A DNA stretch of 64,000 nt from Streptococcus parasanguinis (GCF_001073155.1 NZ_JVEE01000046.1:28069-92068), one strand, 5' to 3'; positions 27,377 to 35,205 are shown, numbered from the stretch's first letter. The notes: generated from the letters alone by a model not told the origin. Numbers and translations are program-made.

Positions 27377-28132
27377 TCATTCATTATAATAATAATTTAA
27401 ATTATTATTAGTAATTAATTGCTTTATAGCCTCATTTGATACAGTATCTGTTATTAATATATCCAAATCTCTTAATGAAAAACTTGTAAATGTAAAAGAT
27501 TTTCCAAATTTCTTTTCATCTGCTACTAAAAATAATTCTCGTGTCTGTTGACGAATAATTTTTTTTAGCATAGCCTCTTCTTCCAATAACTCTGATACAT
27601 ACCCTTCATCACTAATACCTCTACAAGATAAGAAAGCTTGGTCAAAAAAAACATTTCTTAATAAGAACTCGGTACACGAACCTCCAACTTTTCCATTCGA
27701 CAATTTTCCACCAACGAAATAAATATTATGATTATTTTGTTGCTTATCTAAAATATCCGCTGTAGATAAATTTGTTGTAAAAATAGTCAGATTTTTTTTA
27801 TCTTTAAGACGCTTTGCAATGTATTGACTTGTCGAACTTGAATCTAAGAAGATCGTCGAATGATCAGCAATAAAATCAATAGCAAGGTCAGCTATTATTG
27901 ACTTTTGTTGGCTATTAATACGTGACTTGATTTCCGTGGGATCTTCTGTATGTTCTTCTTTTACATACATAGCTCCACCAGAAATTCTCTTAATCATCTT
28001 CAAATTTTCAAGTACTGTGAGGTCCCTTCTTACAGTACTTTCACTATAATGTAATTGTTTTGATAACTCCATGATACTCATGAAATTTTTTTCTTTTACT
28101 AATTCACAAATTTTTTCTTGACGTATATTCAT
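27377..28132 (-). CDS. DeoR-family transcriptional regulator
   Basis: This 251-residue regulator has an N-terminal helix-turn-helix (MSIMELSKQLHYSESTVRRDLTVLENLKMIKR) and a DeoR sugar-phosphate-binding domain with DSSSTSQYIAKRL and FVGGKLSNGKVGG. It is transcribed on its own just upstream of the EIIBC/esterase pair, in the same direction, and probably controls it in response to the phosphorylated sugar. The 219 bases from 28133 to 28351 hold no further gene that I can see. Confidence 0.88.
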   Translation of the reverse strand: MNIRQEKICELVKEKNFMSIMELSKQLHYSESTVRRDLTVLENLKMIKRISGGAMYVKEEHTEDPTEIKSRINSQQKSIIADLAIDFIADHSTIFLDSSSTSQYIAKRLKDKKNLTIFTTNLSTADILDKQQNNHNIYFVGGKLSNGKVGGSCTEFLLRNVFFDQAFLSCRGISDEGYVSELLEEEAMLKKIIRQQTRELFLVADEKKFGKSFTFTSFSLRDLDILITDTVSNEAIKQLITNNNLNYYYNE

Positions 28133-28351
28133 AACACATACCTACATTTATACTGTTTTTAAATTTACTTTTAGGGAATTAAGTTTATTGATCGTATTAC
28201 TACTTAAATTCCATATTCTTTATATCTGAACTTCCTGCATAATACAATATATATTGCACCTTATTCTTTTGGAGCTGTATTCTTAACCGATATCCTGCTA
28301 ACCAACTGACTCTATAGGAATAACAGGAATCAGATTAAGAGCAACATAGAC

Positions 28352-28717
28352 TTATAGCATAGATTTTAAGCTTGGCCTGTAGTCAATATTATTTCTCATT
28401 TTTGATTTAACACTGAGATCTATATCAGTATCATAAGCTATATAATTAGCATGATAATCAATCCACTCCATTATATATGCCAAAGACGATTCAATTATTT
28501 TAAGGATTTTCTCAATTAAGTGTAACTGTTGATTTAATGTTTCTTTAATTTTATTTTCATTAAAAATATCTTTGAAAATATAAGCACTTGATAAATTTAT
28601 ATCAATATTGGTACTGTCTGGAGAATTGATGTTTATTTCCGGTTTGTTAGGTGTACGGCATTCTTTTAAATTATCTTTTACAAATTGAGTTAATCTAAGA
28701 AACTTACTTCTTCTCAT
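28352..28717 (-). CDS. hypothetical protein
   Basis: The frame codes for 121 residues, lysine-, asparagine- and isoleucine-rich with several predicted helices, for example residues 58-85 (IKETLNQQLHLIEKILKIIE). I recognise no domain. The ribosome site is weak (TTGAGAT). The high AT content makes a chance frame possible, so it may be a remnant of island cargo. 28718-28980 shows no gene. Confidence 0.3.
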   Translation of the reverse strand: MRRSKFLRLTQFVKDNLKECRTPNKPEININSPDSTNIDINLSSAYIFKDIFNENKIKETLNQQLHLIEKILKIIESSLAYIMEWIDYHANYIAYDTDIDLSVKSKMRNNIDYRPSLKSML

Positions 28718-28980
28718 TATCTCAATTACTTGGTAAAGCTTTTTCAGTCAGTAATAATAATCTTGAAGTTCTCTATTTTATGGTTATTCGATTTCATTTG
28801 TACACACTCATCTTCCGATAAAAAAATATCTTACTTGGTATATTTTATAAAATTTATGATCCAATTACCACTACAAATATCACTATTTAACTATGAATAA
28901 TACGTAAAATTTGATATTAGGTATTGATAATTCGAATTCTTCATTGTCCAAACGACATTTAAGTCATTCTGGTTTAAAAT

Positions 28981-29109
28981 TTAAATGGTGGGTCTTTACG
29001 TCTCAATAGGAACAAAAAAGCTTTGATTTAATGTGATTTTTGATTTTTCAAGCAACTATTTAATATGACATTTGATCTATTTTTATGAAAACAAGTAAAA
29101 ACAACCGGA
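28981..29109 (+). repeat. right att-like direct repeat of the island
   Basis: This is the second copy of the repeat at 19701-19803: a 60-base ungapped block (28991-29050) with 49 identities, then a 3' block ending in AACCGGA after about 16 extra bases. It marks the change from AT-rich cargo to ordinary chromosomal composition just before sdpI. Confidence 0.6.
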
Positions 29110-29154
29110 AAAGAAACAGTTCACGACTGCTTATTCTCTGATTGTCTTTTCATA

Positions 29155-29790
29155 CTAACGATTTTTCCGACTTAATTGATAAGAGTACATTACAGGGATA
29201 AACACAATGGCGAGGATGACCAGCACCAGTACATAAGAAAGCGCGAATTGAAGGCCTGCTTCAAGCAGAAGGATCAACCCTCCGAGAACCCACAACTTCC
29301 CTGCCAAGCGATGGGTTTTGTGCCAGTTATCTTCACTCTGCAAGGTCCAGGGCAGACGGATCCCAACCGTGTGATTCACTTTCAACTTAGGCATGTAATT
29401 GCCCATGATCACAAAGATAAACCCTAGCAGAACCGAAACAAAAACAGATGGATTGGTAGTAGATCCTAGCGCCTTGCTATAAATGAGATAGGAGGTACTT
29501 AAGGAAACGATTGGGGTCAACCAGTAAATCGCTCTGATCATTTTTTCATTCATAGCGCTATTCTTAGAATCGCGACCGATCATAAAGATCATAAACAGAT
29601 GCACCATGAGATCGAAAATAGGAAGACCAAACACAACCAGGGGTTTCGATTGGAAGTTATTGGCCTGGCCAGCAAAATTGAAGTGAATCGGGATTTGGTT
29701 AGGCAATTGCGACCAAATCATCAGCCCCCAAAGCATGGGGAAAAGGATCACCATAGAAGTTAATAGCAATAGTTTTTTATTCGTTTTCAT
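29155..29790 (-). CDS. sdpI: SdpI-like membrane protein
   Basis: This 211-residue protein has about six helices. The N-terminal DUF1648 part has LPNQIPIHFNFAGQANNF, and the SdpI part has NHTVGIRLPWTLQSEDNWHKTHRLAGKLW, which is diagnostic. In Bacillus SdpI gives immunity to the SdpC toxin and sequesters the repressor SdpR at the membrane. No sdpABC toxin genes are present here. Its start overlaps the end of the ArsR-type gene by 14 bases. Confidence 0.88.
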   Translation of the reverse strand: MKTNKKLLLLTSMVILFPMLWGLMIWSQLPNQIPIHFNFAGQANNFQSKPLVVFGLPIFDLMVHLFMIFMIGRDSKNSAMNEKMIRAIYWLTPIVSLSTSYLIYSKALGSTTNPSVFVSVLLGFIFVIMGNYMPKLKVNHTVGIRLPWTLQSEDNWHKTHRLAGKLWVLGGLILLLEAGLQFALSYVLVLVILAIVFIPVMYSYQLSRKNR

Positions 29791-30058
29791 CAGTAGAGTC
29801 TCCTTTCAAATCAACGAGCCAGACCATTAAATCCTCCAAGACAGAAGTATTGAGTTCATAGTAGATAAAATTCTTCTCTTTTTCCTCTCGAATTAAATCT
29901 GCCTGCTTGAGGAGGCTTAAATGATGGGAAATGGTCGCTCCTGCTACATCAAAGTGGCCAGCGATATCACCAGCAGATAACTTCCCCGCCTTTAGCAGTT
30001 CTAAGATACTTCTTCTTATCGGATTCGATAAAGCTTTAAATGTTTGCGCAAAATTCAT
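29777..30058 (-). CDS. sdpR: ArsR-family repressor, SdpR-like
   Basis: This 93-residue winged-helix protein begins MNFAQTFKALSNPIRRSILE and has the recognition helix region SAGDIAGHFDVAGATISHHLSLLKQADLI. It lacks the cysteine metal site of true ArsR sensors. Pairing with sdpI and two matching operators at its promoter support an SdpR-type autorepressor. Confidence 0.88.
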   Translation of the reverse strand: MNFAQTFKALSNPIRRSILELLKAGKLSAGDIAGHFDVAGATISHHLSLLKQADLIREEKEKNFIYYELNTSVLEDLMVWLVDLKGDSTDENE

Positions 30059-30072
30059 TCTCTATCTCCTCT

Positions 30073-30154
30073 AATCTATTTATAAATCTTTCTAAATAGA
30101 TTCTAGTACTTTCGGATGGGTTTGTCAACTCTATTTAGAAAATAATCTAAATAG
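30073..30154 (-). promoter_or_regulatory. sdpR promoter with two operators
   Basis: TTGACA (30123-30128) and TAGAAT (30100-30105) have the ideal 17-base spacer. CTATTTAGA-N6-TCTAAATAG (30131-30154) lies directly upstream and AATCTATTTA-N10-TAAATAGATT (30073-30102) covers the -10 and start. The shared half-site CTATTTA/TAAATAG suggests one repressor binding at both. Confidence 0.85.
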
Positions 30155-30210
30155 TTTCTGTTGTAAAAAAATATCAGACCTAAGACCGATTCTTATAAAC
30201 AGTGGCTTTT

Positions 30211-30243
30211 CTTAAGTTTTCTTTAAGAAATTAGCCTTATAAT
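30211..30243 (+). promoter_or_regulatory. CiaR-type promoter of csRNA copy 2
   Basis: CTTAAG-TTTTC-TTTAAG (30211-30227) is a perfect NTTAAG-N5-WTTAAG CiaR site, 10 bases upstream of TATAAT (30238-30243). Confidence 0.85.
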
Positions 30244-30249
30244 AAAACC

Positions 30250-30343
30250 ATCAAATGAAGACCTCCTAACTTTGTTTGATAGAAAATCCTAAACTTTTTC
30301 ATAATAATCTCCCTATAAGAGCCACCAAAACCGGTGGCTTTTT
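30250..30343 (+). ncRNA. cia-dependent small RNA (csRNA), copy 2
   Basis: The predicted RNA of about 94 nt carries the anti-Shine-Dalgarno core AGACCTCCTAACTTTGTTTG and ends in the hairpin GCCACC/GGTGGC (30321-30338) with TTTTTC. It differs from the copy at 32.5 kb by a single base in the body. Ends are inferred from promoter and terminator. Confidence 0.88.
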
Positions 30344-30345
30344 CT

Positions 30346-30640
30346 CTACGTACCTTTACGAGCATCAGCGAGTTTAGGTACGTTGACGCAGTTCGAACGA
30401 TAGTGAGAACTACGATCCTTATAAAACTGAGCGAGGTGAACTCAGAGAGTTCAACCGAATTTAGAGATATTGATGCAGTTTGAGCGGAGCGAAAACTACG
30501 TTCCTTAATACTTAATGAGCATCAGCGAGTTTAGGTACGTTGACGCAGTTTGAGCGAAGCGAAAACTACGTTCCTTAATACGTTAGTGAACTTAGGTACA
30601 TGGATGCCGTGCGGAACTACTTTTTACAGAACAACAAAAT
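30346..30640. repeat. tandem intergenic repeats
   Basis: A 34-base unit is exactly repeated at 30360-30393 and 30517-30550, and a 30-base unit with one mismatch at 30481-30510 and 30551-30580, so the core is a tandem of about 70 bp. Each unit can fold through acgtacc/ggtacgt and gttt/aaac arms around agcga. A related copy follows the other csRNA at 32.62 kb. No gene is seen here. Confidence 0.8.
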
Positions 30641-30692
30641 AACCTCCACGAGAGCTCTGATTTTTGATCTAGACTCTCGGGAGGTTTTTTCA
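30641..30692. terminator. bidirectional terminator after the 200-residue membrane protein gene
   Basis: AACCTCC (30641-30647) and GGAGGTT (30680-30686), extended by CGAGAG/CTCTCG, form a hairpin. The plus strand ends in TTTTTT, the minus strand in TTATTTT. Confidence 0.75.
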
Positions 30693-30710
30693 TCTTTTAT
30701 CTTTTTGACA

Positions 30711-31313
30711 TTACATATCTTTGTGGATGCGATAAGTATTGTAAGCAGTGACTACATTAGCAACGGCGCTGACCCTTGAGCTACGTGCGATATCGGCTTG
30801 TAGGGCATTGGCTTCTTCTTGCAGATTGACTTGGGTTTCATGGAATTGTTGCATTTCAAGCAGATTGTAGGCTTCTGGCAAGGTAGAGGCACGGCCTTCT
30901 GCGATTAAATTATATAGTCGGAAGAGGTCGTGGTAATTGTAAAATTTTTGTGGGAAACCTTGCATCCCTTGTTGGTAGGCTGGTTGGCTGATTTCCTGGT
31001 TATAAAGAGCCTGGGCATTGGCAAGAGCTTGCTTGGCTGGGGCTACAAATACAAAGTATTTGAAAGCAATCAGCCCGCCCATCAACCCGAGCATCAATAG
31101 AAAACCGTGCATGAGGTGACTTTGTTCTAAGAGAAAAATCGTAAAAGCAAAAAGAAGATTGAGGGCCAGTGTGACCGTGATTGGCCCATTGAGTCTCTTC
31201 GCTGCTTTATTTAAACGGTTTTGTTGCCGTTGAACTTCATCCCAAGCAACTGCTGCAGGGGCTGTTAGTACGCGCTTTTCATCTAATAGTTGTAAAATTT
31301 CTTGTGTCGTCAT
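30711..31313 (-). CDS. hypothetical protein with two membrane helices
   Basis: This 200-residue protein has a helical N-terminal part, a hydrophobic hairpin at about residues 45-90 (ITVTLALNLLFAFTIFLLEQ and FLLMLGLMGGLIAFKYFVF), and a long helical, glutamine- and alanine-rich C-terminal part. No known domain was recognised. It has a good AAAGGAG ribosome site and is divergent from the Rgg-type regulator, which makes it a candidate target of that regulator. Confidence 0.7.
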   Translation of the reverse strand: MTTQEILQLLDEKRVLTAPAAVAWDEVQRQQNRLNKAAKRLNGPITVTLALNLLFAFTIFLLEQSHLMHGFLLMLGLMGGLIAFKYFVFVAPAKQALANAQALYNQEISQPAYQQGMQGFPQKFYNYHDLFRLYNLIAEGRASTLPEAYNLLEMQQFHETQVNLQEEANALQADIARSSRVSAVANVVTAYNTYRIHKDM

Positions 31314-31452
31314 TGTAAATCTCCTTTTGTTATAAGCGTATCTTTTAGAATTGACCTTATTTTATCAAAAATCCTTCCCTAAAAAAGGGCCATGTAAACT
31401 ATAGTTTCATTTTTCTTAAAAATCGAAGAATTTCTAGTTTTTTTGTCAAAAA

Positions 31453-31493
31453 TTAAACTCTGAGTTTAACTCCAGCCTTTTTTGAGGTATACT
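31453..31493 (+). promoter_or_regulatory. promoter and palindrome of the Rgg-type gene
   Basis: TATACT (31488-31493) is preceded after 17 bases by TTTAAC (31465-31470). The palindrome TTAAACTC-T-GAGTTTAA (31453-31469) overlaps the -35 box, so it may be the regulator's own site. Confidence 0.55.
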
Positions 31494-31524
31494 AATGGTA
31501 TGATAATTGAAAGGAAGTTCCCCT

Positions 31525-32442
31525 ATGTCCTCATCTTCGCCATTTGGTCCAACATTTCGTAAGATTCGTGAAGCACGCGGTCTTTCTCTAAAAGAAGTCG
31601 CTGCAGACATTGTCTCTCCTCAGTTCCTCAGCCAATTTGAGCGTTCTCAAAAAGGAGTAACCATTGAGACCTTCTCTCGCCTCTTGCTGTCTATGGGGGT
31701 GGATTGGGACACCTTTTTGTCTCATTATCCTGGCTTAACCATTCAAAATTTCAGCCCCATTTTGATGAAGCACATCAATCAAGAAAACATGGATTTTCTG
31801 TCCATTATTGAGCGCTTAAAGCATGAAAAATCGCCTGTTGCAGAGGAGAACAAAGAGCTCTGGCAACTCTATTTGCGTTCGCTTGAAATCAATGTCAATA
31901 ACGCGATGGGAAAAGAGATCCACCTGGAAGACGCACCTGTGTCGATTCAACGAATCGCTCAAGAAGTGCCTTTTGCCTATCAAAATGAAATTGAGCAAGA
32001 CTTCACCATTGCCCTTTTATCTGTCTTGCCCTATGAAGTCGTCGCTAAGATTCGAAAGGAATCCTTGGAACTTTTTGAAAGCAGTTATTCTGCCTACTCT
32101 GCCAATGCATTGGCCTCTTTACTGTTAAATCTAGCTAACTATCTTATTAAAAAAGAACTCTACTTAGAAGCTCTGAATTTTCTTCAATCGATTAACCAGC
32201 TTCGCAAGCGCAAACCGATTTTAAACACCAGTATTTCCATGCAGTTAGAATTTATGCAGGTCTATGCCCTCCTTGGCTTAAATGACAAGGAAGGGGTTTA
32301 CCGTGCCAAGCAAGTCTTAAAAGCCCTGGAAGGTTTGATTGCACTCGAAAATTTCGGAAGCCCGCTTGTTCAAATCAAAACAAAATTCATGTTGCGAGTC
32401 AACGAACTCAACAAAACCGGCATTGATTTCTTCAGCGAATAA
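31525..32442 (+). CDS. Rgg/GadR/MutR-family transcriptional regulator
   Basis: The start is the ATG at 31525, with AAGGAAG upstream; an in-frame TTG at 31507 lies within the ribosome site. The 305-residue protein has an N-terminal XRE helix-turn-helix (FRKIREARGLSLKEVAADIVSPQFLSQFERSQKG) and a helical, TPR-like C-terminal domain as in Rgg proteins. Such regulators often bind short hydrophobic peptides; no clear peptide gene is seen next to it. It is flanked by the two nearly identical csRNA genes. Confidence 0.85.
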   Translation: MSSSSPFGPTFRKIREARGLSLKEVAADIVSPQFLSQFERSQKGVTIETFSRLLLSMGVDWDTFLSHYPGLTIQNFSPILMKHINQENMDFLSIIERLKHEKSPVAEENKELWQLYLRSLEINVNNAMGKEIHLEDAPVSIQRIAQEVPFAYQNEIEQDFTIALLSVLPYEVVAKIRKESLELFESSYSAYSANALASLLLNLANYLIKKELYLEALNFLQSINQLRKRKPILNTSISMQLEFMQVYALLGLNDKEGVYRAKQVLKALEGLIALENFGSPLVQIKTKFMLRVNELNKTGIDFFSE

Positions 32443-32486
32443 AGACGTCTCAGACTTCAGACCGATTCTTTCGATCAGCGCCTTTT

Positions 32487-32519
32487 CTTAAGTTTTCTTT
32501 AAGCAAACCGCCTTATAAT
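32487..32519 (+). promoter_or_regulatory. CiaR-type promoter of csRNA copy 3
   Basis: CTTAAG-TTTTC-TTTAAG (32487-32503) lies 10 bases upstream of TATAAT (32514-32519), identical in layout to the site at 30211. Confidence 0.85.
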
Positions 32520-32525
32520 AAAACC

Positions 32526-32619
32526 ATCAAATAAAGACCTCCTAACTTTGTTTGATAGAAAATCCTAAACTTTTTCATAATAATCTCCCTATAAGAGCCA
32601 CCAAAACCGGTGGCTTTTT
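32526..32619 (+). ncRNA. cia-dependent small RNA (csRNA), copy 3
   Basis: The predicted 94-nt RNA has the core AGACCTCCTAACTTTGTTTG and terminates at GCCACC/GGTGGC (32597-32614) plus TTTTTC. It is almost identical to copy 2 including upstream flank (gaccgattct) and downstream repeat, so the two arose by a recent local duplication. Confidence 0.88.
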
Positions 32620-32712
32620 CTACGTACCTTAGTGAGTCAAGTCCAATAGGGGCGTAGACGAACTTAGGTACGTTGACGCAGTTCAAGCGAAACGAAAACT
32701 ACGGTCCTTACC
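32620..32712. repeat. intergenic repeat related to the 30.4-kb tandem
   Basis: It shares cttaggtacgttgacgcagtt and gaaaactacg followed by tcctta with the units at 30346-30640, in the same position relative to the csRNA terminator. Confidence 0.7.
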
Positions 32713-32787
32713 CTTCATTTGTACAAATAATCCAATTTATGCTCGATCTATGTTATAATGAAGAGAATTTTTGTCTGAGGAGGATTT

Positions 32788-33957
32788 ATGAAAAAAACAC
32801 ATTCTATGCTATTCATCCCAGGCATCATTATGCTTGGGATTGTTTTACGAACACCATTTACTACGCTTCCGACGGTCTTGTCTGACATCGCTGCTGGTTT
32901 GGGGGTAGATGTGAGCTCTCTGGGGCTATTGACTAGCTTGCCACTTCTCACCTTTGCCATTTTCTCACCTTTTGCGATTCAATTTGCTAAAAAATTGGGG
33001 ATTGAGCGCCTCTTTTTCCTAGTTTTGATCGCAATGACGATCGGATCTGCCATTCGGATTATCAATCTCCCCTTTCTCTATCTGGGAACCATCTTGATTG
33101 GAGCTGGCATCGCCTTTCTCAATGTGCTGCTTCCAAGCCTGATTCAGGCGAACAGGCCCCGCCAACTAGGCATTCTGACCACTTTGTACATCACTTCTAT
33201 GGGGATGTCCACAGCGATCGCCTCTTCTGTGGCCGTTCCGATCACCAAAGCCACTTCTTGGCAAGGTTTGGTCAACATCTTGACAGCCTTGTGTGCTCTT
33301 GCTTTGGTCATCTGGATTCCTAACCTTCGCTACAACCACCATCTAAAAAAGACGGCTACTACGGAATCTAGTAGCAAGTGGTATACCAATAAATATGTCT
33401 GGGCTATCATGATTTTTGGAGGCTTGCAGTCACTGCTTTTCTACACAAGTATGACCTGGCTTCCGACCATGGCTGTTCAAGCTGGCCTTTCAAAGGTTGA
33501 ATCTGGACTACTGGCCTCCGTCTTCACCCTGATCAGTCTCCCATTCTCCTTGACGATCCCAAGTTTAACGACACGGTTATCCGATCGCAATCGACACTTG
33601 ATGCTTACGATTGTTGTCGGAGCAGGGATTCTGGGGGTAGCCATGCTCTTAATCCCGACCAGCAACTTCTTCTACTGGTTGATAATCAATGCCCTAATTG
33701 GAAGTTCCGTTAGTTCGCTCTTCCCTTACCTCATGGTCGCTTTCTCCATGAAATCCAGCACACCTGAAAAAACAGCTCAACTTTCTGGTCTTGCCCAAAC
33801 AGGAGGCTACGTCTTTGCAGCCTTTGGGCCCATCCTCTTCGGCTACAGCAAATCCCTCTTCCACTCTTGGACACCAGCTGTCGTTTTATTATTGATATTA
33901 ACCCTTATCATGGCATTTGCTCTCTATCAGGTAGAAAAAGTCGATAAAATATTATAA
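32788..33957 (+). CDS. MFS transporter, CynX/NimT-like
   Basis: This 389-residue protein has 12 predicted helices in two halves. The N-terminus (PGIIMLGIVLRTPFTTLPTVLSDIAAGLGV) is typical of the CynX group, which includes cyanate and nitroimidazole transporters. The substrate cannot be told. GAGGAGG precedes the ATG. It is a single gene. Confidence 0.85.
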   Translation: MKKTHSMLFIPGIIMLGIVLRTPFTTLPTVLSDIAAGLGVDVSSLGLLTSLPLLTFAIFSPFAIQFAKKLGIERLFFLVLIAMTIGSAIRIINLPFLYLGTILIGAGIAFLNVLLPSLIQANRPRQLGILTTLYITSMGMSTAIASSVAVPITKATSWQGLVNILTALCALALVIWIPNLRYNHHLKKTATTESSSKWYTNKYVWAIMIFGGLQSLLFYTSMTWLPTMAVQAGLSKVESGLLASVFTLISLPFSLTIPSLTTRLSDRNRHLMLTIVVGAGILGVAMLLIPTSNFFYWLIINALIGSSVSSLFPYLMVAFSMKSSTPEKTAQLSGLAQTGGYVFAAFGPILFGYSKSLFHSWTPAVVLLLILTLIMAFALYQVEKVDKIL

Positions 33958-33966
33958 TGAAGCTCT

Positions 33967-33995
33967 GGCTGGAAGTTTGTCTTCCGGCCTTTTTT
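33967..33995 (+). terminator. terminator of the MFS gene
   Basis: GGCTGGAAG-TTTGT-CTTCCGGCC is followed by TTTTTT; one G-U pair in a 9-bp stem. Confidence 0.9.
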
Positions 33996-34003
33996 CTGCC
34001 TAC

Positions 34004-34033
34004 AAAAAAAGAACTAGGAGCTCGTCCTAGTTC
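34004..34033 (-). terminator. terminator of the LysM gene
   Basis: GAACTAGGA/TCCTAGTTC (34011-34033) is a perfect 9-bp stem with a 5-base loop followed on the minus strand by seven T. Confidence 0.92.
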
Positions 34034-34056
34034 AACGTTTCTGGATTGAATTTTAT

Positions 34057-35205
34057 TTATTCGTAAAATGAGATATGTACGTGGTCATAGTGGTTTGCTG
34101 TATCTCCACCACGGTCAGGCATTTGGTTCCAAGTGTTAGCTGGTCCGTACATGTTATTTACTGGCATGTAGAATTGTTGTTTCCAGATAACATATGAGAT
34201 ACCTGCACGGTCCATGTTGTCAATCGCATACTGTGCAACTTGATCTCCAAGCTCTGAATTTGTTGGAACCATTACGTCCACTGCAAGTCCTTTACCATGA
34301 TCGTCTGGATCCCCTTCACGGTAACCACCAATGTTTGTGATACCGAATTTCGCAGCGATTTCTTGACGGAAAGCTTCTGCTTGTGATTTAAGGTGTGGAT
34401 CAGTTGGAATCGTATTTCCGCTCGTTGAGGTTTCTGCTACTGGTTGCACTTCAGGGGCAGCAGCAGTTTCTACTGCTGCAGGTTGTGCTGCCGGAGCTTC
34501 CTCTGCTGGAGCAACTGGTGTTTCTGCAGGAGCTGCTTCCGCAGCTGGTGTTGTTTCAGCAGGTGCTGCTGGGGCTGGAGCAGATTGAGGGGCAGCTGCT
34601 GCTTCTGGGTTTTGAGTTTCAACATTAACAGCTGGAGCACCGTAGTTCGGTGTTTCTGGAACAGCAGGTTGAGCTGGTGTTTCTGCTCCTGGGACAGCAA
34701 CTACTGGAGCTTCTTGAGCTTCTGCTGCTGGAGCAACTGGAACTGCTTTGTTATCTTCATTGACTGGTTTAGACAAATCGTTGACAGCGACTGTTTGATC
34801 ATCAACTGTCACTTGGTTTGTTGTCAAGTCAGCACTTGCAACGGTTGCATCTGTCGCACCTGCTTGAGGAGTTTGGATTTCAACTGAAGTTACTTCTTTT
34901 TGATCATTTACTGTTGTTTTCAAAACAGTACCTGGGTAGATCAAATCCATGTTGCTGATGTTGTTCAAGTTTGCCAACACATGAACATCGATTCCAAGTG
35001 CTTCTGCGATCGAACTCAATGTATCACCATATTTGATGGTATAAGTTTGTTGGTTTTCACCGCTTTGTTGGATATCATGTTTGATTTCATCTACTGAGCG
35101 AGCTACCCAATCTTCAAGTGTTTCTGCAGTGGCTTTTGTAAATGGAATCACTGCAAGAGCTACTGTTGAAGCGATCAAGGCTTTCGTATTAACTTTTAAT
35201 TTCAT
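34057..35205 (-). CDS. secreted LysM-domain cell-wall protein
   Basis: The 382-residue protein has a signal peptide (residues 1-27, ending TKATA). A LysM peptidoglycan-binding domain follows at about 54-95 (YTIKYGDTLSSIAEALGID...IYPGTVL), then a low-complexity alanine/proline/glutamate linker of about 110 residues. The C-terminal domain at 270-382 has histidine and aspartate motifs DDHGKGLAVDVM and HYDHVHISF, which resemble a metal-dependent peptidase site. It probably remodels or binds the cell wall. Upstream lies a perfect WalR box, and pneumococcal LysM proteins of this kind belong to the WalRK regulon. Confidence 0.88.
   Translation of the reverse strand: MKLKVNTKALIASTVALAVIPFTKATAETLEDWVARSVDEIKHDIQQSGENQQTYTIKYGDTLSSIAEALGIDVHVLANLNNISNMDLIYPGTVLKTTVNDQKEVTSVEIQTPQAGATDATVASADLTTNQVTVDDQTVAVNDLSKPVNEDNKAVPVAPAAEAQEAPVVAVPGAETPAQPAVPETPNYGAPAVNVETQNPEAAAAPQSAPAPAAPAETTPAAEAAPAETPVAPAEEAPAAQPAAVETAAAPEVQPVAETSTSGNTIPTDPHLKSQAEAFRQEIAAKFGITNIGGYREGDPDDHGKGLAVDVMVPTNSELGDQVAQYAIDNMDRAGISYVIWKQQFYMPVNNMYGPANTWNQMPDRGGDTANHYDHVHISFYE

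Noticed and set aside
30259-30315. Short frame on the strand opposite the csRNAs (MKKFRIFYQTKLGGL-type peptide, also at 32.5 and 8.5 kb) that looks like a conserved signalling peptide
   Set aside because: Conservation is explained by the csRNA on the other strand: promoter, CiaR site and terminator all point that way, and the peptide is not conserved as a hydrophobic signal.
30360-30580. CRISPR-like repeats
   Set aside because: There are only two to three copies, directly adjoining without regular spacers, and no cas genes.
34395-34887. Low-complexity frames opposite and within the LysM linker
   Set aside because: They come from the repetitive alanine/proline codons of the linker.
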